From positions 1 to 33,724 of the forward strand of contig QHZR01000083.1 of assembly GCA_003224755.1 (NCBI GenBank): 33,724 nucleotides of DNA, in the 5' to 3' direction. Numbering within the stretch: the stretch's first letter is position 1; each line of letters opens with the position of its first letter. A program made the position numbers and the translations under genes. Below, piece by piece: positions 23,691 through 31,498 of the stretch. This stretch comes from Acidobacteriota bacterium. Lineage in GTDB: Bacteria; Acidobacteriota; Terriglobia; Terriglobales; Acidobacteriaceae. Below the pieces are notes generated by a model. The model ran no database searches and had not been told where the DNA came from. It worked only from the letters and a program-made list of their open reading frames with translations.

Positions 23691-24088
23691 AAAATCCGCT
23701 TGAGCTCATTCGCGATATCCGCAGAGTCGCGATGCTCAATATCACTACGCTGCATCATGTGGACCAGCTTACCTTCGCGAAATAGCGCCAGCGACGGGGA
23801 CGATGGCCGGTATCCCGTAAAGTAGGTGCGGGCGCGCTCGGTTGCTTCAACATCCTGTCCGGCGAATACCGAGAATACCCGGTCCGGCTTGGATCGATGT
23901 TGCAGCGCCGCACGGACCGCCGGACGCATGCGGCCGGCAGCACATCCACAAATCGAGTTCACAATGACCATCGCCGTTCCCTGCTGCGCGCTCAATTCGC
24001 TATTAACTTCAGCGGCAGTTTTCAATTCCTGAACTCCCAACTGCGTGAGTTCTTCGCGCATGGGAATAACCATTAGCTCTGGATACAT
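23675..24088 (-). CDS. Bacilliredoxin (BrxA/BrxB, YphP/YqiW family)
   Basis: A 137-residue thioredoxin-fold protein of the family that removes bacillithiol from protein cysteines. The active-site motif is C-G-C in NSICGCAAGRMRPAV, as in BrxA/BrxB. The N-terminal YPELMVIPMREELTQLGV and VFAGQDVEATERARTYFTGY are characteristic, with PSSPSLALFREGKLVHMMQR as the substrate strand. The start at ATG 24088 has aaggag five bases upstream; the longer frame to 24118 adds an unconserved basic stretch. The C-terminal codons belong to a local tandem repeat. No bacillithiol synthesis gene is present in the window. Confidence 0.9.
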   Translation of the reverse strand: MYPELMVIPMREELTQLGVQELKTAAEVNSELSAQQGTAMVIVNSICGCAAGRMRPAVRAALQHRSKPDRVFSVFAGQDVEATERARTYFTGYRPSSPSLALFREGKLVHMMQRSDIEHRDSADIANELKRIFDQHC

Positions 24089-24199
24089 TTCTCTCCTTCT
24101 TTGCTTCGAGCTGCTCAAATTCTAGCGTGAATATCTTCTCGCGTCATAGCGCTGCCGCCGAGGTTACCTCGAGAATTCCGTATATATTGATTGCGGCTT

Positions 24200-25252
24200 A
24201 TGGAAATGCCGCGGATGGAAGTCAAAGAGAACGCGCCGCTCGCGCCGCTGACCACGCTGGGAGTGGGCGGCAACGCGCGCCTTTTTGTGAGGACTGAGAG
24301 CATCCACGACGTCGAGGCTGCTGTCGCATTCTCACGCGAAAAGGGACTGGCGCTGTTTGTGCTGGGCGGCGGCAGCAATGTGGTGATTTCCGATTGGGGG
24401 TGGGACGGACTGGTTCTGCAGATTGGAATTCCGGGGATCGACGAACACGCCACGGGTCGGTTCAATGTTGGCGCGGGCGTCAATTGGGACGCGTTCGTTG
24501 CTCACGCCGTTTCCCGAAATTATTCCGGAATCGAATGCCTGAGCGGAATTCCTGGGAGCGTCGGCGGCACCCCTGTGCAGAATGTCGGCGCTTACGGGCA
24601 GGAAGTTTCGCAGACCATTACTTCCCTACTGGCGTTTGATCTCGCTGAAAACCGTGTGCGCGAACTCAGTGCCGCCGAGTGCGGATTCAGTTATCGCACC
24701 AGCATCTTCAATACCAGCCAGCGTGGACGATACGTCATTCTGCGCGTGAGTTACGCTCTTGAACAGGATGGCAAACCGCGACTGCAATATGCCGATCTGC
24801 AAAAATATTTCGCCGGATCCGATGGCTCGCCTTCCTTAGCGGAAACCCGGAAAGCAGTGCGGAACATACGCGCCAGCAAAGGTATGCTGATCACTCCTGG
24901 CGATCCCGACAGCCGAAGCGCCGGATCGTTCTTCAAAAACCCGGTGCTTACCTCCGCTGAGTTAGAGGAACTAACACGGTGTGCGGCCGAGCGAAATTTG
25001 CGAGTCCCGCGTTTCCCGGCACTTGCGCAACAACATAAAATTTCCGCCGCCTGGCTGGTTGAGAATTCTGGATTCAGCAAGGGATACGAGCGAGGCGCAA
25101 CAGGAATTTCTTCTAAGCATGCACTCGCCATAGTGAATCGGGATGGCGCCACCGCGGCAGAGATAATTGCTCTCAAAGAGGAAATTCAAGCACGAGTAGA
25201 GCAGGTTTGGGGAATTCATATCGAGCCCGAGCCCGTATTTGTAGGATTCTAA
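24200..25252 (+). CDS. murB: UDP-N-acetylenolpyruvoylglucosamine reductase
   Basis: An FAD enzyme that reduces the enolpyruvyl group to give UDP-MurNAc, the second committed step of peptidoglycan synthesis. The FAD-binding half includes NAPLAPLTTLGVGGNARLF, VLGGGSNVVISD and GIPGSVGGTPVQNVGAYGQE. The catalytic Ser lies in GSFFKNPV (about residue 240). The C-terminal part (WLVENSGFSKGYERGATGIS, KHALAIVN) is as in type I MurB. The length is about 350 residues, like the E. coli type. Start candidates are TTG 24191 and ATG 24200, 24206 and 24215; none has a clear SD, so 24200 is a compromise. Confidence 0.94.
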   Translation: MEMPRMEVKENAPLAPLTTLGVGGNARLFVRTESIHDVEAAVAFSREKGLALFVLGGGSNVVISDWGWDGLVLQIGIPGIDEHATGRFNVGAGVNWDAFVAHAVSRNYSGIECLSGIPGSVGGTPVQNVGAYGQEVSQTITSLLAFDLAENRVRELSAAECGFSYRTSIFNTSQRGRYVILRVSYALEQDGKPRLQYADLQKYFAGSDGSPSLAETRKAVRNIRASKGMLITPGDPDSRSAGSFFKNPVLTSAELEELTRCAAERNLRVPRFPALAQQHKISAAWLVENSGFSKGYERGATGISSKHALAIVNRDGATAAEIIALKEEIQARVEQVWGIHIEPEPVFVGF

Positions 25253-25284
25253 GTGAAAGCCTTTGGCACGCACCGCTCACGTAG

Positions 25285-25306
25285 GGGCGGGTGCCCTCAC
25301 CCGCCC
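25285..25306. repeat. Strong GC hairpin after murB
   Basis: gggcgggtg-ccct-cacccgccc is a 9-bp perfect stem with a 4-base loop, 33 bases after the murB stop. It lacks a T-run. It could stop or stabilise the murB transcript, or be one copy of a dispersed palindrome family. The remaining gap to the sigma factor gene at 25461 shows no other feature. Confidence 0.55.
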
Positions 25307-25460
25307 GGCCGCGCCATGCGCCACGACAAGCCGAGCAAAGCCGCCGGCCCGGATGGGCGTCCGTCATGCACTACCCGCGGAGGTAGCGTTCGCGAAACAG
25401 CGATAATAATTCCGAGCAAGAAACCTGGGACTTCAGTCTTCATAGAGTGAGGGCAGCAGC

Positions 25461-26036
25461 GTGGCAGAAGCGGTGATCTCAAACGGGGCCATTCCGCTGG
25501 CAGACGCACATGAAGACACACTCGAAGCTGCCGTCCGCGAGCATGCGCGGCTGGTGTATCGGATCGCGTATTCCGTTTTGCGAAATCATCACGATGCCGA
25601 GGACACCACCCAGGAAACGTTCGTACGGGTGCTGCAATACCGGCGCAAGTTGGAAGGCGTGCAGGATCCGAAGACATGGCTGGCACGAATTGCGTGGCGG
25701 GTGGCCATTGAGCGCAGCAAGCGCCGACCGGAGATTTCGTTGGGCGAGAGTGAAATTGGCAAAGCTGTCGGAGAGCTCCGCTCGCAACTTGCCTCCGCCG
25801 AAGAGAGGACCTTAGGGCGAGAGATGACAGAATTGCTGGAATCACTGATTGCGGCCTTACCGGAAACGCTGCGTGACGCAATTAGGCTTTCAAGCGTGGA
25901 AGAGCTCTCACCCGATGAAATTGCTCAAGTGTTGGAAACAAGCGAATCTTCCGTACGTTCGCGGCTGTTTCGCGCTAGACAGGTTCTGAAGCAAAAGTTG
26001 GCGAAATTGGAAGGCAGATATGAATCCCAGGGATAA
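25461..26036 (+). CDS. ECF-type RNA polymerase sigma factor
   Basis: A 191-residue group 4 sigma factor. Region 2 runs from about 25 to 95, with ARLVYRIAYSVLRNHHDAED and TTQETFVRVLQYRRKL, then the -10 recognising WLARIAWRVAIERSKRR. Region 4, about 125-185, has LPETLRDAIRLSSVEELSPD and the helix-turn-helix EIAQVLETSESSVRSRLFRA. The start is GTG 25461 with gaggg upstream. The gene overlaps the next by 17 bases, an arrangement typical of sigma/anti-sigma pairs. The signal it responds to is not evident. Confidence 0.92.
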   Translation: MAEAVISNGAIPLADAHEDTLEAAVREHARLVYRIAYSVLRNHHDAEDTTQETFVRVLQYRRKLEGVQDPKTWLARIAWRVAIERSKRRPEISLGESEIGKAVGELRSQLASAEERTLGREMTELLESLIAALPETLRDAIRLSSVEELSPDEIAQVLETSESSVRSRLFRARQVLKQKLAKLEGRYESQG

Positions 26037-26598
26037 CGACCGACTCGATCAGTGGCTGGACAGTGCTCTGCAGCAGTACCGAAGTGCGGAGCCTCGAGCC
26101 GGGTTAGAAGGCCGCATTCTTGCGAACATGGCTGCAGAAAAGCAGCCGTTCGCTTTGCGGTTGCGATGGGGATTTGCGGTGGCGACTGCAGCGGTGATCT
26201 GCGGGACTGTGGTGTTCTGGTTCGAGACCTCGTCGCATGTTCAACACACAAATAAGGCCGTCGCCGTTCAAGCACCGATTGAACACCGTAATACAAGCCA
26301 CTTGTCCCAGCAAACGCCGGAACATGTTGCAGGCAAACTGCGGATGAAAAACGTAACCGCGAGGCCGCGAAGCGCGCCGAAGATCAAGGCAGTTGATTTG
26401 GCGAGCGAGCCCCGGCTGGAACAGTTCCCTTCTCCGAGTCCTCTCAGCGAGGAAGAGAAATTGTTAAAGAAGTTTGTCAGGAATTCACCGCAAGAAGCAG
26501 TGCTGGTTGCGCAGGCACAGGCCGAGAGACAGAAGGAACTGGATAGGTTGATGGCAGATCGAGCTTCCAAGAGTGAATCAGATCAACAGGAAAGATGA
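26020..26598 (+). CDS. Single-pass membrane protein, putative anti-sigma factor
   Basis: A 192-residue protein. Its N-terminal cytoplasmic 45 residues (DRLDQWLDSALQQYRSAEPR) are followed by a transmembrane helix (GFAVATAAVICGTVVFWF, about 49-66) and a charged extracytoplasmic tail with a helical end (LRTQ-like EEEKLLKKFVRN ... AQAQAERQKELDRLM). Topology and a 17-base overlap with the sigma factor gene suggest an anti-sigma factor. The zinc motif H-x3-C-x2-C of ZAS proteins is absent, so it would be a non-ZAS type. No family is recognised from sequence alone. Confidence 0.65.
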   Translation: MNPRDNDRLDQWLDSALQQYRSAEPRAGLEGRILANMAAEKQPFALRLRWGFAVATAAVICGTVVFWFETSSHVQHTNKAVAVQAPIEHRNTSHLSQQTPEHVAGKLRMKNVTARPRSAPKIKAVDLASEPRLEQFPSPSPLSEEEKLLKKFVRNSPQEAVLVAQAQAERQKELDRLMADRASKSESDQQER

Positions 26599-26608
26599 GG
26601 CAGATCTC

Positions 26609-27187
26609 ATGCGAAAACTGATTGGCATCTGTTTAATTGCGATATCTGTGGTGCTGTTGGGCAGTTTGATGAGCTTGCATGCCCAAGAGGAAAAGCCTGC
26701 TTCCGAAGACAACAACGCAAAAGCGGAACCTCGAGCCGATTCCGGACAGCAAAGTGCTCCGCCCGCAGAAAAGCCGATGCACCCGTATCGGGCGGATTTC
26801 GTCATTTCGGAACTCGAGGACGGCAAGCGAATCAACGCCAGGCACTACTCGATGTTGCTGAACGTAGGTGGCTGGAATCAGATCAAGATCGGCACTCGCG
26901 TTCCTGTCTCCACTGGACAGAACATGTTTCAATACATGGACATCGGTACCGGAATCAAGTGCCGGTTGATCGAATCAGGGAGCGATCTGGCTATAGACGT
27001 CCAGACCGATTTCAGCAGTCTTTCGGCTCCGGAGGAGCAGCACAGTCCTCAGCCCGTAACTCGGCAAGTCAGTATCAACGGCAATACCCTGGTTACAAGC
27101 GGAAAGCCGGTTGTGATCGGCATAGTGGACGAATCCACGTCCAAGCGCCAGTTCCAGCTGGAGGCGACGGTCACAAAGTTGAAATAA
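26609..27187 (+). CDS. Exported protein of unknown function in the sigma-factor operon
   Basis: A 192-residue secreted protein. The signal peptide MRKLIGICLIAISVVLLGSL ends near SLHA-QEE, followed by a Pro/Glu/Ala linker. A beta-rich domain runs to the end (YRADFVISELEDGKRINARH, GWNQIKIGTRVPVSTGQN, IGTGIKCRLIESGSDLAIDV, then VSINGNTLVTSGKPVVIGIV and QLEATVTKLK). The strand pattern GTRVPV...G and CRLIESG...LAIDV resembles the C-terminal strands of secretin-like proteins, but I cannot assign the family. The start at 26609 has gagg upstream. It lies 10 bases after the membrane protein, so the three genes form one operon. Confidence 0.65.
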   Translation: MRKLIGICLIAISVVLLGSLMSLHAQEEKPASEDNNAKAEPRADSGQQSAPPAEKPMHPYRADFVISELEDGKRINARHYSMLLNVGGWNQIKIGTRVPVSTGQNMFQYMDIGTGIKCRLIESGSDLAIDVQTDFSSLSAPEEQHSPQPVTRQVSINGNTLVTSGKPVVIGIVDESTSKRQFQLEATVTKLK

Positions 27188-27264
27188 ACGCGGGCGGCCT
27201 CGCCCCGGACGCGATGATCATTCCCCTCGAGGTGAGGCGATCCGGCACTAACGAAGCCGCCGTA

Positions 27265-27966
27265 TTATTCATCGGCAAGACGTCGCGCTTCTTTAAAGAC
27301 TTGCATGAACATTGCGCGAGTAAGCTTGCCAGTTTGCGTGTTTTGATTCGAGGGATGATACGAAGCCAGCAGCGTGCGCCCATCGAGTATTTTGTACTTT
27401 GCGCCGTGCTGGAACAGAAACGCCCGGCGGCGCTCGATGATGCCGAGTTGTTTGAGATGACTCAGGTAGGCGTCGAAGGCAATCTTGCCCAAAGCCACTA
27501 CTACTTTCGCCTTTTTCAGACCGCGAAACTCTCGGTCAAGGTACGGCGCACAATTCGCCAATTCCGAGGGTAACGGCTTGTTATCTGGAGGCGCGCAACG
27601 GACTGCAGCCGTGATGTAAAGGTCTTTCAACACCATGCCATCGTTCAGGTCGGTGGCTAGCGGCTGGCTGGCGAAGCCAATCTCGTGCAGCACGGGATAC
27701 ATAAAGTTGCCAGAGGCGTCTCCGGTGAACGGACGCCCAGTACGGTTCGATCCGTGAGCACCGGGAGCGAGGCCCAGGACGATGACACGTGCGTTTGGAT
27801 CGCCGAACCCCGGCACGGGTTTGCCCCAGTACTCCCAATCGCGGTAAGCGCGACGCTTTTCACGCGCAACTTGCTCACGATAGACAACGAGTCGAGGACA
27901 ACGAACGCAGGATGTGACCTCAGCGTTCAGCGCTCGGAGCCATGCCGGCAGGATTGATGATGTCAA
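27265..27966 (-). CDS. Uracil-DNA glycosylase, family 5-like (UDGb type)
   Basis: Removes uracil and possibly other deaminated bases from DNA. The 233 residues contain the family 4/5 fold: motif GLAPGAHGSNRTGRPFTGD near 75-93 and the C-terminal motif SYHPSNQNTQTG. Iron-sulfur cysteines are C20 and C23 (SCVRC), with further ones in AAVRCAPPDNKP and ANCAPYL. The 'GLAPGAHG' form, lacking the polar Asp/Glu of family 4, is typical of family 5. The N-terminal PAWLRALNAEV-x-SCVRCPRLV matches known family 5 enzymes. The start at ATG 27966 is accepted without a clear SD. It is convergent with the sigma operon. Confidence 0.88.
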   Translation of the reverse strand: MTSSILPAWLRALNAEVTSCVRCPRLVVYREQVAREKRRAYRDWEYWGKPVPGFGDPNARVIVLGLAPGAHGSNRTGRPFTGDASGNFMYPVLHEIGFASQPLATDLNDGMVLKDLYITAAVRCAPPDNKPLPSELANCAPYLDREFRGLKKAKVVVALGKIAFDAYLSHLKQLGIIERRRAFLFQHGAKYKILDGRTLLASYHPSNQNTQTGKLTRAMFMQVFKEARRLADE

Positions 27967-28128
27967 GGCGATGAAAGGATTTTAAATGGGCTCGGAACTC
28001 CGTGCGGCAAGCCTTCGTCTCGGCCCCGAGGGGCAATTGGATTCTTTGTTCGCACCAGGCTTCGGTCAGGCTTCAGAGCACCTCAAAGACTTCCGATGCT
28101 TGGTGACAAGCGCCATCTCTCAAATTAC

Positions 28129-28203
28129 CTGACTGGATTCTCGTACGGATACGTTGACTGGAAATTCCGTACGGATACCTGACTGGAAGTCCCGTAGGGA
28201 CAC
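28129..28203. repeat. Three tandem 25-bp repeats
   Basis: Exact 25-base periodicity: units at 28129-28153, 28154-28178 and 28179-28203, each a variant of ctgactggaagttccgtacg-gatac. A fourth unit starts (ctgac) and then passes into the hairpin at 28214. There is no spacer between units, so this is not a CRISPR array. The 319-base gap 27967-28285, which holds this array and the hairpin, has no gene. Confidence 0.85.
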
Positions 28204-28213
28204 CTGACAATAG

Positions 28214-28239
28214 CCCACCGCTTCAGCGGTGGGTTAAGC
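28214..28239. repeat. Palindromic GCTT-loop hairpin element, copy B
   Basis: The palindrome cccaccgcttcagcggtggg is followed by ttaagc, joined to the 25-bp repeats by tgacaatag. Compared with copy A at 23482, the stem has CC/GG in place of GG/CC at two paired positions, so base pairing is kept. It lies about 50 bases past the stop of the VWA protein gene on the minus strand and may end that transcript. Confidence 0.7.
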
Positions 28240-28285
28240 CATTAGGAGAATGAAGCGCGAGGCACGAGCAGAAAGGCAACGGCGG

Positions 28286-29356
28286 TCAATTCGCTGCCAC
28301 CGAGTAATATCCGGCGCGAGACTGGATCTTACTGCCTTCTTTTGATCGGATTTCAATTTTCCTGAAGCTGCCATCCTTGGTGAGGTTGGTTGGGATAAAG
28401 CCCACACTGTATTGGCTTCGTAGTTCCGCCGCGATCTGGTCAAAGGCAGCTTTGAGCTTTTCCATCTTGCTGCCTACTTCGATAACCCGGCCGCCGGTCT
28501 CCACGGTAAGTTTTTTCATTTCACTATCGCCGCTGTACGCTCCGAAGGTATAGGCCGAGCGGTCTGCCACCAGCAGCACATAAATGATGGTGTCGGCCTT
28601 CTGTGCCGCTTCGACGGCATCTTTGATCGTGTTCTGGCTGCCGTAATCCTGCCCGTCAGTCAGCAAGATCATGGCTTTCCGGTCCACCTGCTGCGCCATT
28701 TCGTCGTGCGAGGCAAGTTGTACGGCGTCGTAAAGCAGAGTTCCCTTCTGTTTGCCCATGCAGGGCACGGGCCCGCCGCCCATCCCCGGAATTCCTCCGC
28801 AGTCGGCTCCGCCAGTATTGATCTTGGCGCTATTGAGCGCGGTTTTTAGTGCGCGAACATTGCTGGTGAAGTCATGCAGCAACTCCACCCGAACATCGAA
28901 GCTGATAACGAACGCAGTATCCTTCTCTGTAATAATGTCCTGCAAAAACGCGCCGCCCACCTGTTTCTCCATATCGAGCACATTCTGCTGGCTGCCGCTG
29001 GAATCAATCAATATCCCGAGCGTCAAGGGCAAGTTCGAGTTTGCGGAAAAATACTTAATCACCTGCGGCCTGCCATTCTCGAGCACATCAAAATTTTCCT
29101 TGGGCAGATTGGGGATCAATCCACCCTTCTTGTCCTTAACGTTGAAGAAGAGCTGCACTACATCGGCGCGAGCTTTGAACGTGGTAACCGGCTCGTCGTT
29201 GTCGCCCTTATGGGTTTGTGCCCGCTCGGCGGATTCGCGGTCCTGTTTATCCGGCACCATTTGCACGTCCTGGGCCGGCAGCAGACGAGGAGAAGTCGTC
29301 CAAATTAGAAGAACTGTGCAAACACAAAGCAAGCGCGAGCGAAGAAGTAGCAGCAT
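28286..29356 (-). CDS. VWFA-related Acidobacterial domain protein (exported)
   Basis: A 356-residue secreted protein. It has an N-terminal signal segment (LLLLRSRLLCVCTVLLIWTT), a short charged linker, then the strand pair VQLFFNVKDKKGGLIPNLPK and ENFDVLENGRPQVIKYFSAN that always precedes the VWA domain in this Acidobacteria-specific family. The VWA domain runs from about 110. Its MIDAS motif is intact (LIDSSGSQQN, D-x-S-x-S), with VISFD and MILLTDGQD following. Such domains bind metal and partners, often at the cell surface. It is divergently transcribed from the GNAT gene, 50 to 80 bases away, and 540 bases from a second VWA gene. Confidence 0.88.
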   Translation of the reverse strand: MLLLLRSRLLCVCTVLLIWTTSPRLLPAQDVQMVPDKQDRESAERAQTHKGDNDEPVTTFKARADVVQLFFNVKDKKGGLIPNLPKENFDVLENGRPQVIKYFSANSNLPLTLGILIDSSGSQQNVLDMEKQVGGAFLQDIITEKDTAFVISFDVRVELLHDFTSNVRALKTALNSAKINTGGADCGGIPGMGGGPVPCMGKQKGTLLYDAVQLASHDEMAQQVDRKAMILLTDGQDYGSQNTIKDAVEAAQKADTIIYVLLVADRSAYTFGAYSGDSEMKKLTVETGGRVIEVGSKMEKLKAAFDQIAAELRSQYSVGFIPTNLTKDGSFRKIEIRSKEGSKIQSRAGYYSVAAN

Positions 29357-29439
29357 GAGTCCTTTGGCACCTGTTATTTCTGGTAGTCTAAATCCTCTAC
29401 GATTAGATGCACCAACTTTGCCCGCCCTGGCATCCCAAT

Positions 29440-29919
29440 ATGCAGAACTTGGGACAATTTCTCATCCGTCCCGCGAAAAATGGGGATGAGCATGGGATTT
29501 TGCGCTGCCTGGCGGCGGCATTTGAGCCTTATCGGGTGAGTTATACGCCAGAAGCTTATGCTGACACGGTGCTCGATGAGGCCTCGCTTGCTAAACGATT
29601 GCAGCGCATGCACGTGCTGGTAGCGTCTTCCGCCGAGGAGATTGCAGGCACGGTGGCCGCGTCGCAGGCCAATGGCGAAGGGCATTTGCGTGGAATGGCG
29701 GTCCTGCCCAAATACTGCGGAAACGGATTGGCAGTGGCATTACTTATAGCAATCGAAAGCTGGTTGAACGACTATGGCTGCAAGCGGGTCACGCTAAACA
29801 CAACGCTACCCCTGCAGCCGGCGATCAAATTTTATGAAAAAAATGGGTACACGAGATCGGGACGAATCGCGGATTTCTTCGGTATGCCGCTGGTTGAGTA
29901 TGTCAAAGAACTTGTCTAG
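29440..29919 (+). CDS. GNAT-family N-acetyltransferase
   Basis: A 159-residue acetyl-CoA-dependent transferase. The protein begins with the usual first strand (QFLIRPAKNGDEHGILRCLA). The acetyl-CoA binding segment is LRGMAVLPKYCGNGLAVALL, where Gly-x-Gly follows the beta strand. The C-terminal element is PAIKFYEKNGYTRSG, a typical GNAT ending. The substrate is unknown. ATG 29440 fits the domain start; ATG 29407 would add 11 residues. The last 20 bases overlap the start of the second VWA gene, so the two are probably co-transcribed and translationally coupled. Confidence 0.88.
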   Translation: MQNLGQFLIRPAKNGDEHGILRCLAAAFEPYRVSYTPEAYADTVLDEASLAKRLQRMHVLVASSAEEIAGTVAASQANGEGHLRGMAVLPKYCGNGLAVALLIAIESWLNDYGCKRVTLNTTLPLQPAIKFYEKNGYTRSGRIADFFGMPLVEYVKELV

Positions 29920-31288
29920 ACGGGTCATAGTGGCGTGTACAGTGGGTGCGGCCTTGTTCCTTGCCGCTGCATTGCTGGCGCAAACCGGCGGTATTCAGCA
30001 GCAGACTTCCCCCGACCAGAAACAAGACCAGAACATTCCAGACGCACCTTCAGCCGTGCAGCCGCCAAAACCCGTGCCGGAGACTGCGCCTCCTCAAGAG
30101 CCCGCTCTGCAAGATCAACCGGCACCAACCCCATCGGCGAGCGAACCTCCGCCCCAGAACACCGCACCTGCATCAAATGAACCTCCATCACAAGCCGCGC
30201 CTGACACGAGTCCAAATCCAGTTCAGAAGCCTCCCATCAATATTCGAACCGTCCCTGAGGGAGGCGCCACCAAAAACACAGGCGATCAGGAAGATTTCTT
30301 CAAGATCACAGTGCAGGCCAATCAGGTGATGGTGCCGGTCACCGTAAAAGACGAGTCGGGCCGCCTGGTAAGCGGTCTTCTAGCAAAAGATTTCAACGTT
30401 CTCGAAAACGGAAAGAAACAGAAGCTGAATTTTTTTACCAGCGACCCCTTCGCCATCTCCGCTGCCGTGATTGTCGACCTCGGGATGAAAGATGTTGACG
30501 TACAACGGGTAAATCACACCTTCCCTGCGCTCGAAGGAGTATTCAGCCAGTTTGATGAGGTCTCGATTTACAGCTACAGCAATGCTGTCAGCCAGCAGGC
30601 GAATTGGCAGGCGATGAATCAGAAATTGTCCGACACATTCACCAGCCTGGCCCAGGCCCGCGGCCGAAACAACGGGCCGCCAGTCACGAGCGGCCCGCTC
30701 GGTCCACAAGGGCCGACCATCAACAACATGCCGGCGGATCCCGCCGCGCCGATCGTTTATACGCCTGCCCAGGAATCGCACGTGATGAACGATGCCATTC
30801 TGAAGGCGGCCATTGATCTCGCCAAGCGCGACAAAACTCGCCGCAAGGTGATCTTCGTGATCAGCGACGGCCGCGAGTACCGCAGCGACGCCAGCTACAA
30901 GGACGTGCTCAGGGTGCTGCTCTCGAACAACATCATGGTCTATGCAGTCGGAGTGGGCGGATCGGCGATCCCCGTTTACAACAAAATTGAGAAGCTCCAC
31001 ATTCCAAGATTCGGCTATAGCGATATCCTCCCCAAATACGCGAATGCGACCGGCGGCGAAGTATCAAACCAGCTCACGCGGGGAGGAATTGAAGACGCAT
31101 ACGCCAAGTTCATCGGCGACGCACGCAATCAGTACACACTCGGATATCAAACTCACGAGCCGCCGATTGGGGGTTACCGAAGTATCGAAGTCTTAGTGGA
31201 TCGCCCAAGCTGCCGGCGTTCCTCGATCCGTCCATGTGTAGACTTAACCGCTAAAGACGGATATTATCCAGCGCCACCAGCAAGGTGA
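29900..31288 (+). CDS. VWFA-related Acidobacterial domain protein with degenerate MIDAS
   Basis: A 462-residue exported protein: signal peptide (VIVACTVGAALFLAAALLAQ), then about 100 residues rich in Pro, Gln and Ala, then the family-specific strands KDESGRLVSGLLAKDFNVLE and NGKKQKLNFFTSD. The VWA domain follows. In place of the D-x-S-x-S metal site it has IVDLGMKDVD, so the two serines are missing. The DGREYRSDASYKDVL region and the C-terminal YTLGYQTHEPPIGGYRSIEV are as in the family. The protein may therefore bind without a metal or act only as scaffold. The start is chosen as ATG 29900 (MSKNLSRRVIV), just before the signal peptide, inside the end of the GNAT gene. Confidence 0.85.
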   Translation: MSKNLSRRVIVACTVGAALFLAAALLAQTGGIQQQTSPDQKQDQNIPDAPSAVQPPKPVPETAPPQEPALQDQPAPTPSASEPPPQNTAPASNEPPSQAAPDTSPNPVQKPPINIRTVPEGGATKNTGDQEDFFKITVQANQVMVPVTVKDESGRLVSGLLAKDFNVLENGKKQKLNFFTSDPFAISAAVIVDLGMKDVDVQRVNHTFPALEGVFSQFDEVSIYSYSNAVSQQANWQAMNQKLSDTFTSLAQARGRNNGPPVTSGPLGPQGPTINNMPADPAAPIVYTPAQESHVMNDAILKAAIDLAKRDKTRRKVIFVISDGREYRSDASYKDVLRVLLSNNIMVYAVGVGGSAIPVYNKIEKLHIPRFGYSDILPKYANATGGEVSNQLTRGGIEDAYAKFIGDARNQYTLGYQTHEPPIGGYRSIEVLVDRPSCRRSSIRPCVDLTAKDGYYPAPPAR

Positions 31289-31310
31289 AACGAGCTTCTA
31301 CTTTTCAGAC

Positions 31311-31402
31311 ATTAGCTTTTAGCTTTCGACTAAAGCAGATTAGGTTTAGCTAATGGCTGAGAGCTAACGGCTAAAAGCTTCCTAGTAACGGGGGTAACCC
31401 CC
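31311..31402. repeat. Inverted and tandem AGCTNN repeats plus a tight hairpin upstream of mglA
   Basis: agcttttagc at 31314-31323 pairs exactly with gctaaaagct at 31370-31379. Between them are further tagct/agcta units (gtttagctaatggctgagag), similar in style to the array before ftsY at 6467. A short hairpin, gggggtaaccccc, follows at 31390-31402. The stretch lies between a VWA gene and mglA and could end the former or control the latter. Confidence 0.55.
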
Positions 31403-31498
31403 ACTGCTAACCCATGCCTGTGGTATAAAAATTCAAGGTACAAGCCAAAATTCAGCGGACTAATTTGAGGTGCGAATGTCCGCCCTCTGGGGAAAGTC

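Noticed and set aside
26959-27573. Plus-strand frame of about 200 codons across the sigma-operon end and the UDG gene
   Set aside because: It crosses two real genes, one of them antisense; no recognisable protein.
28129-28203. Possible CRISPR array
   Set aside because: The 25-base units are contiguous, with no spacers and no cas genes in the window.
31390-31402. gggggtaaccccc as an intrinsic terminator
   Set aside because: No T-run follows, and the loop of one to three bases is too short for a good terminator hairpin.
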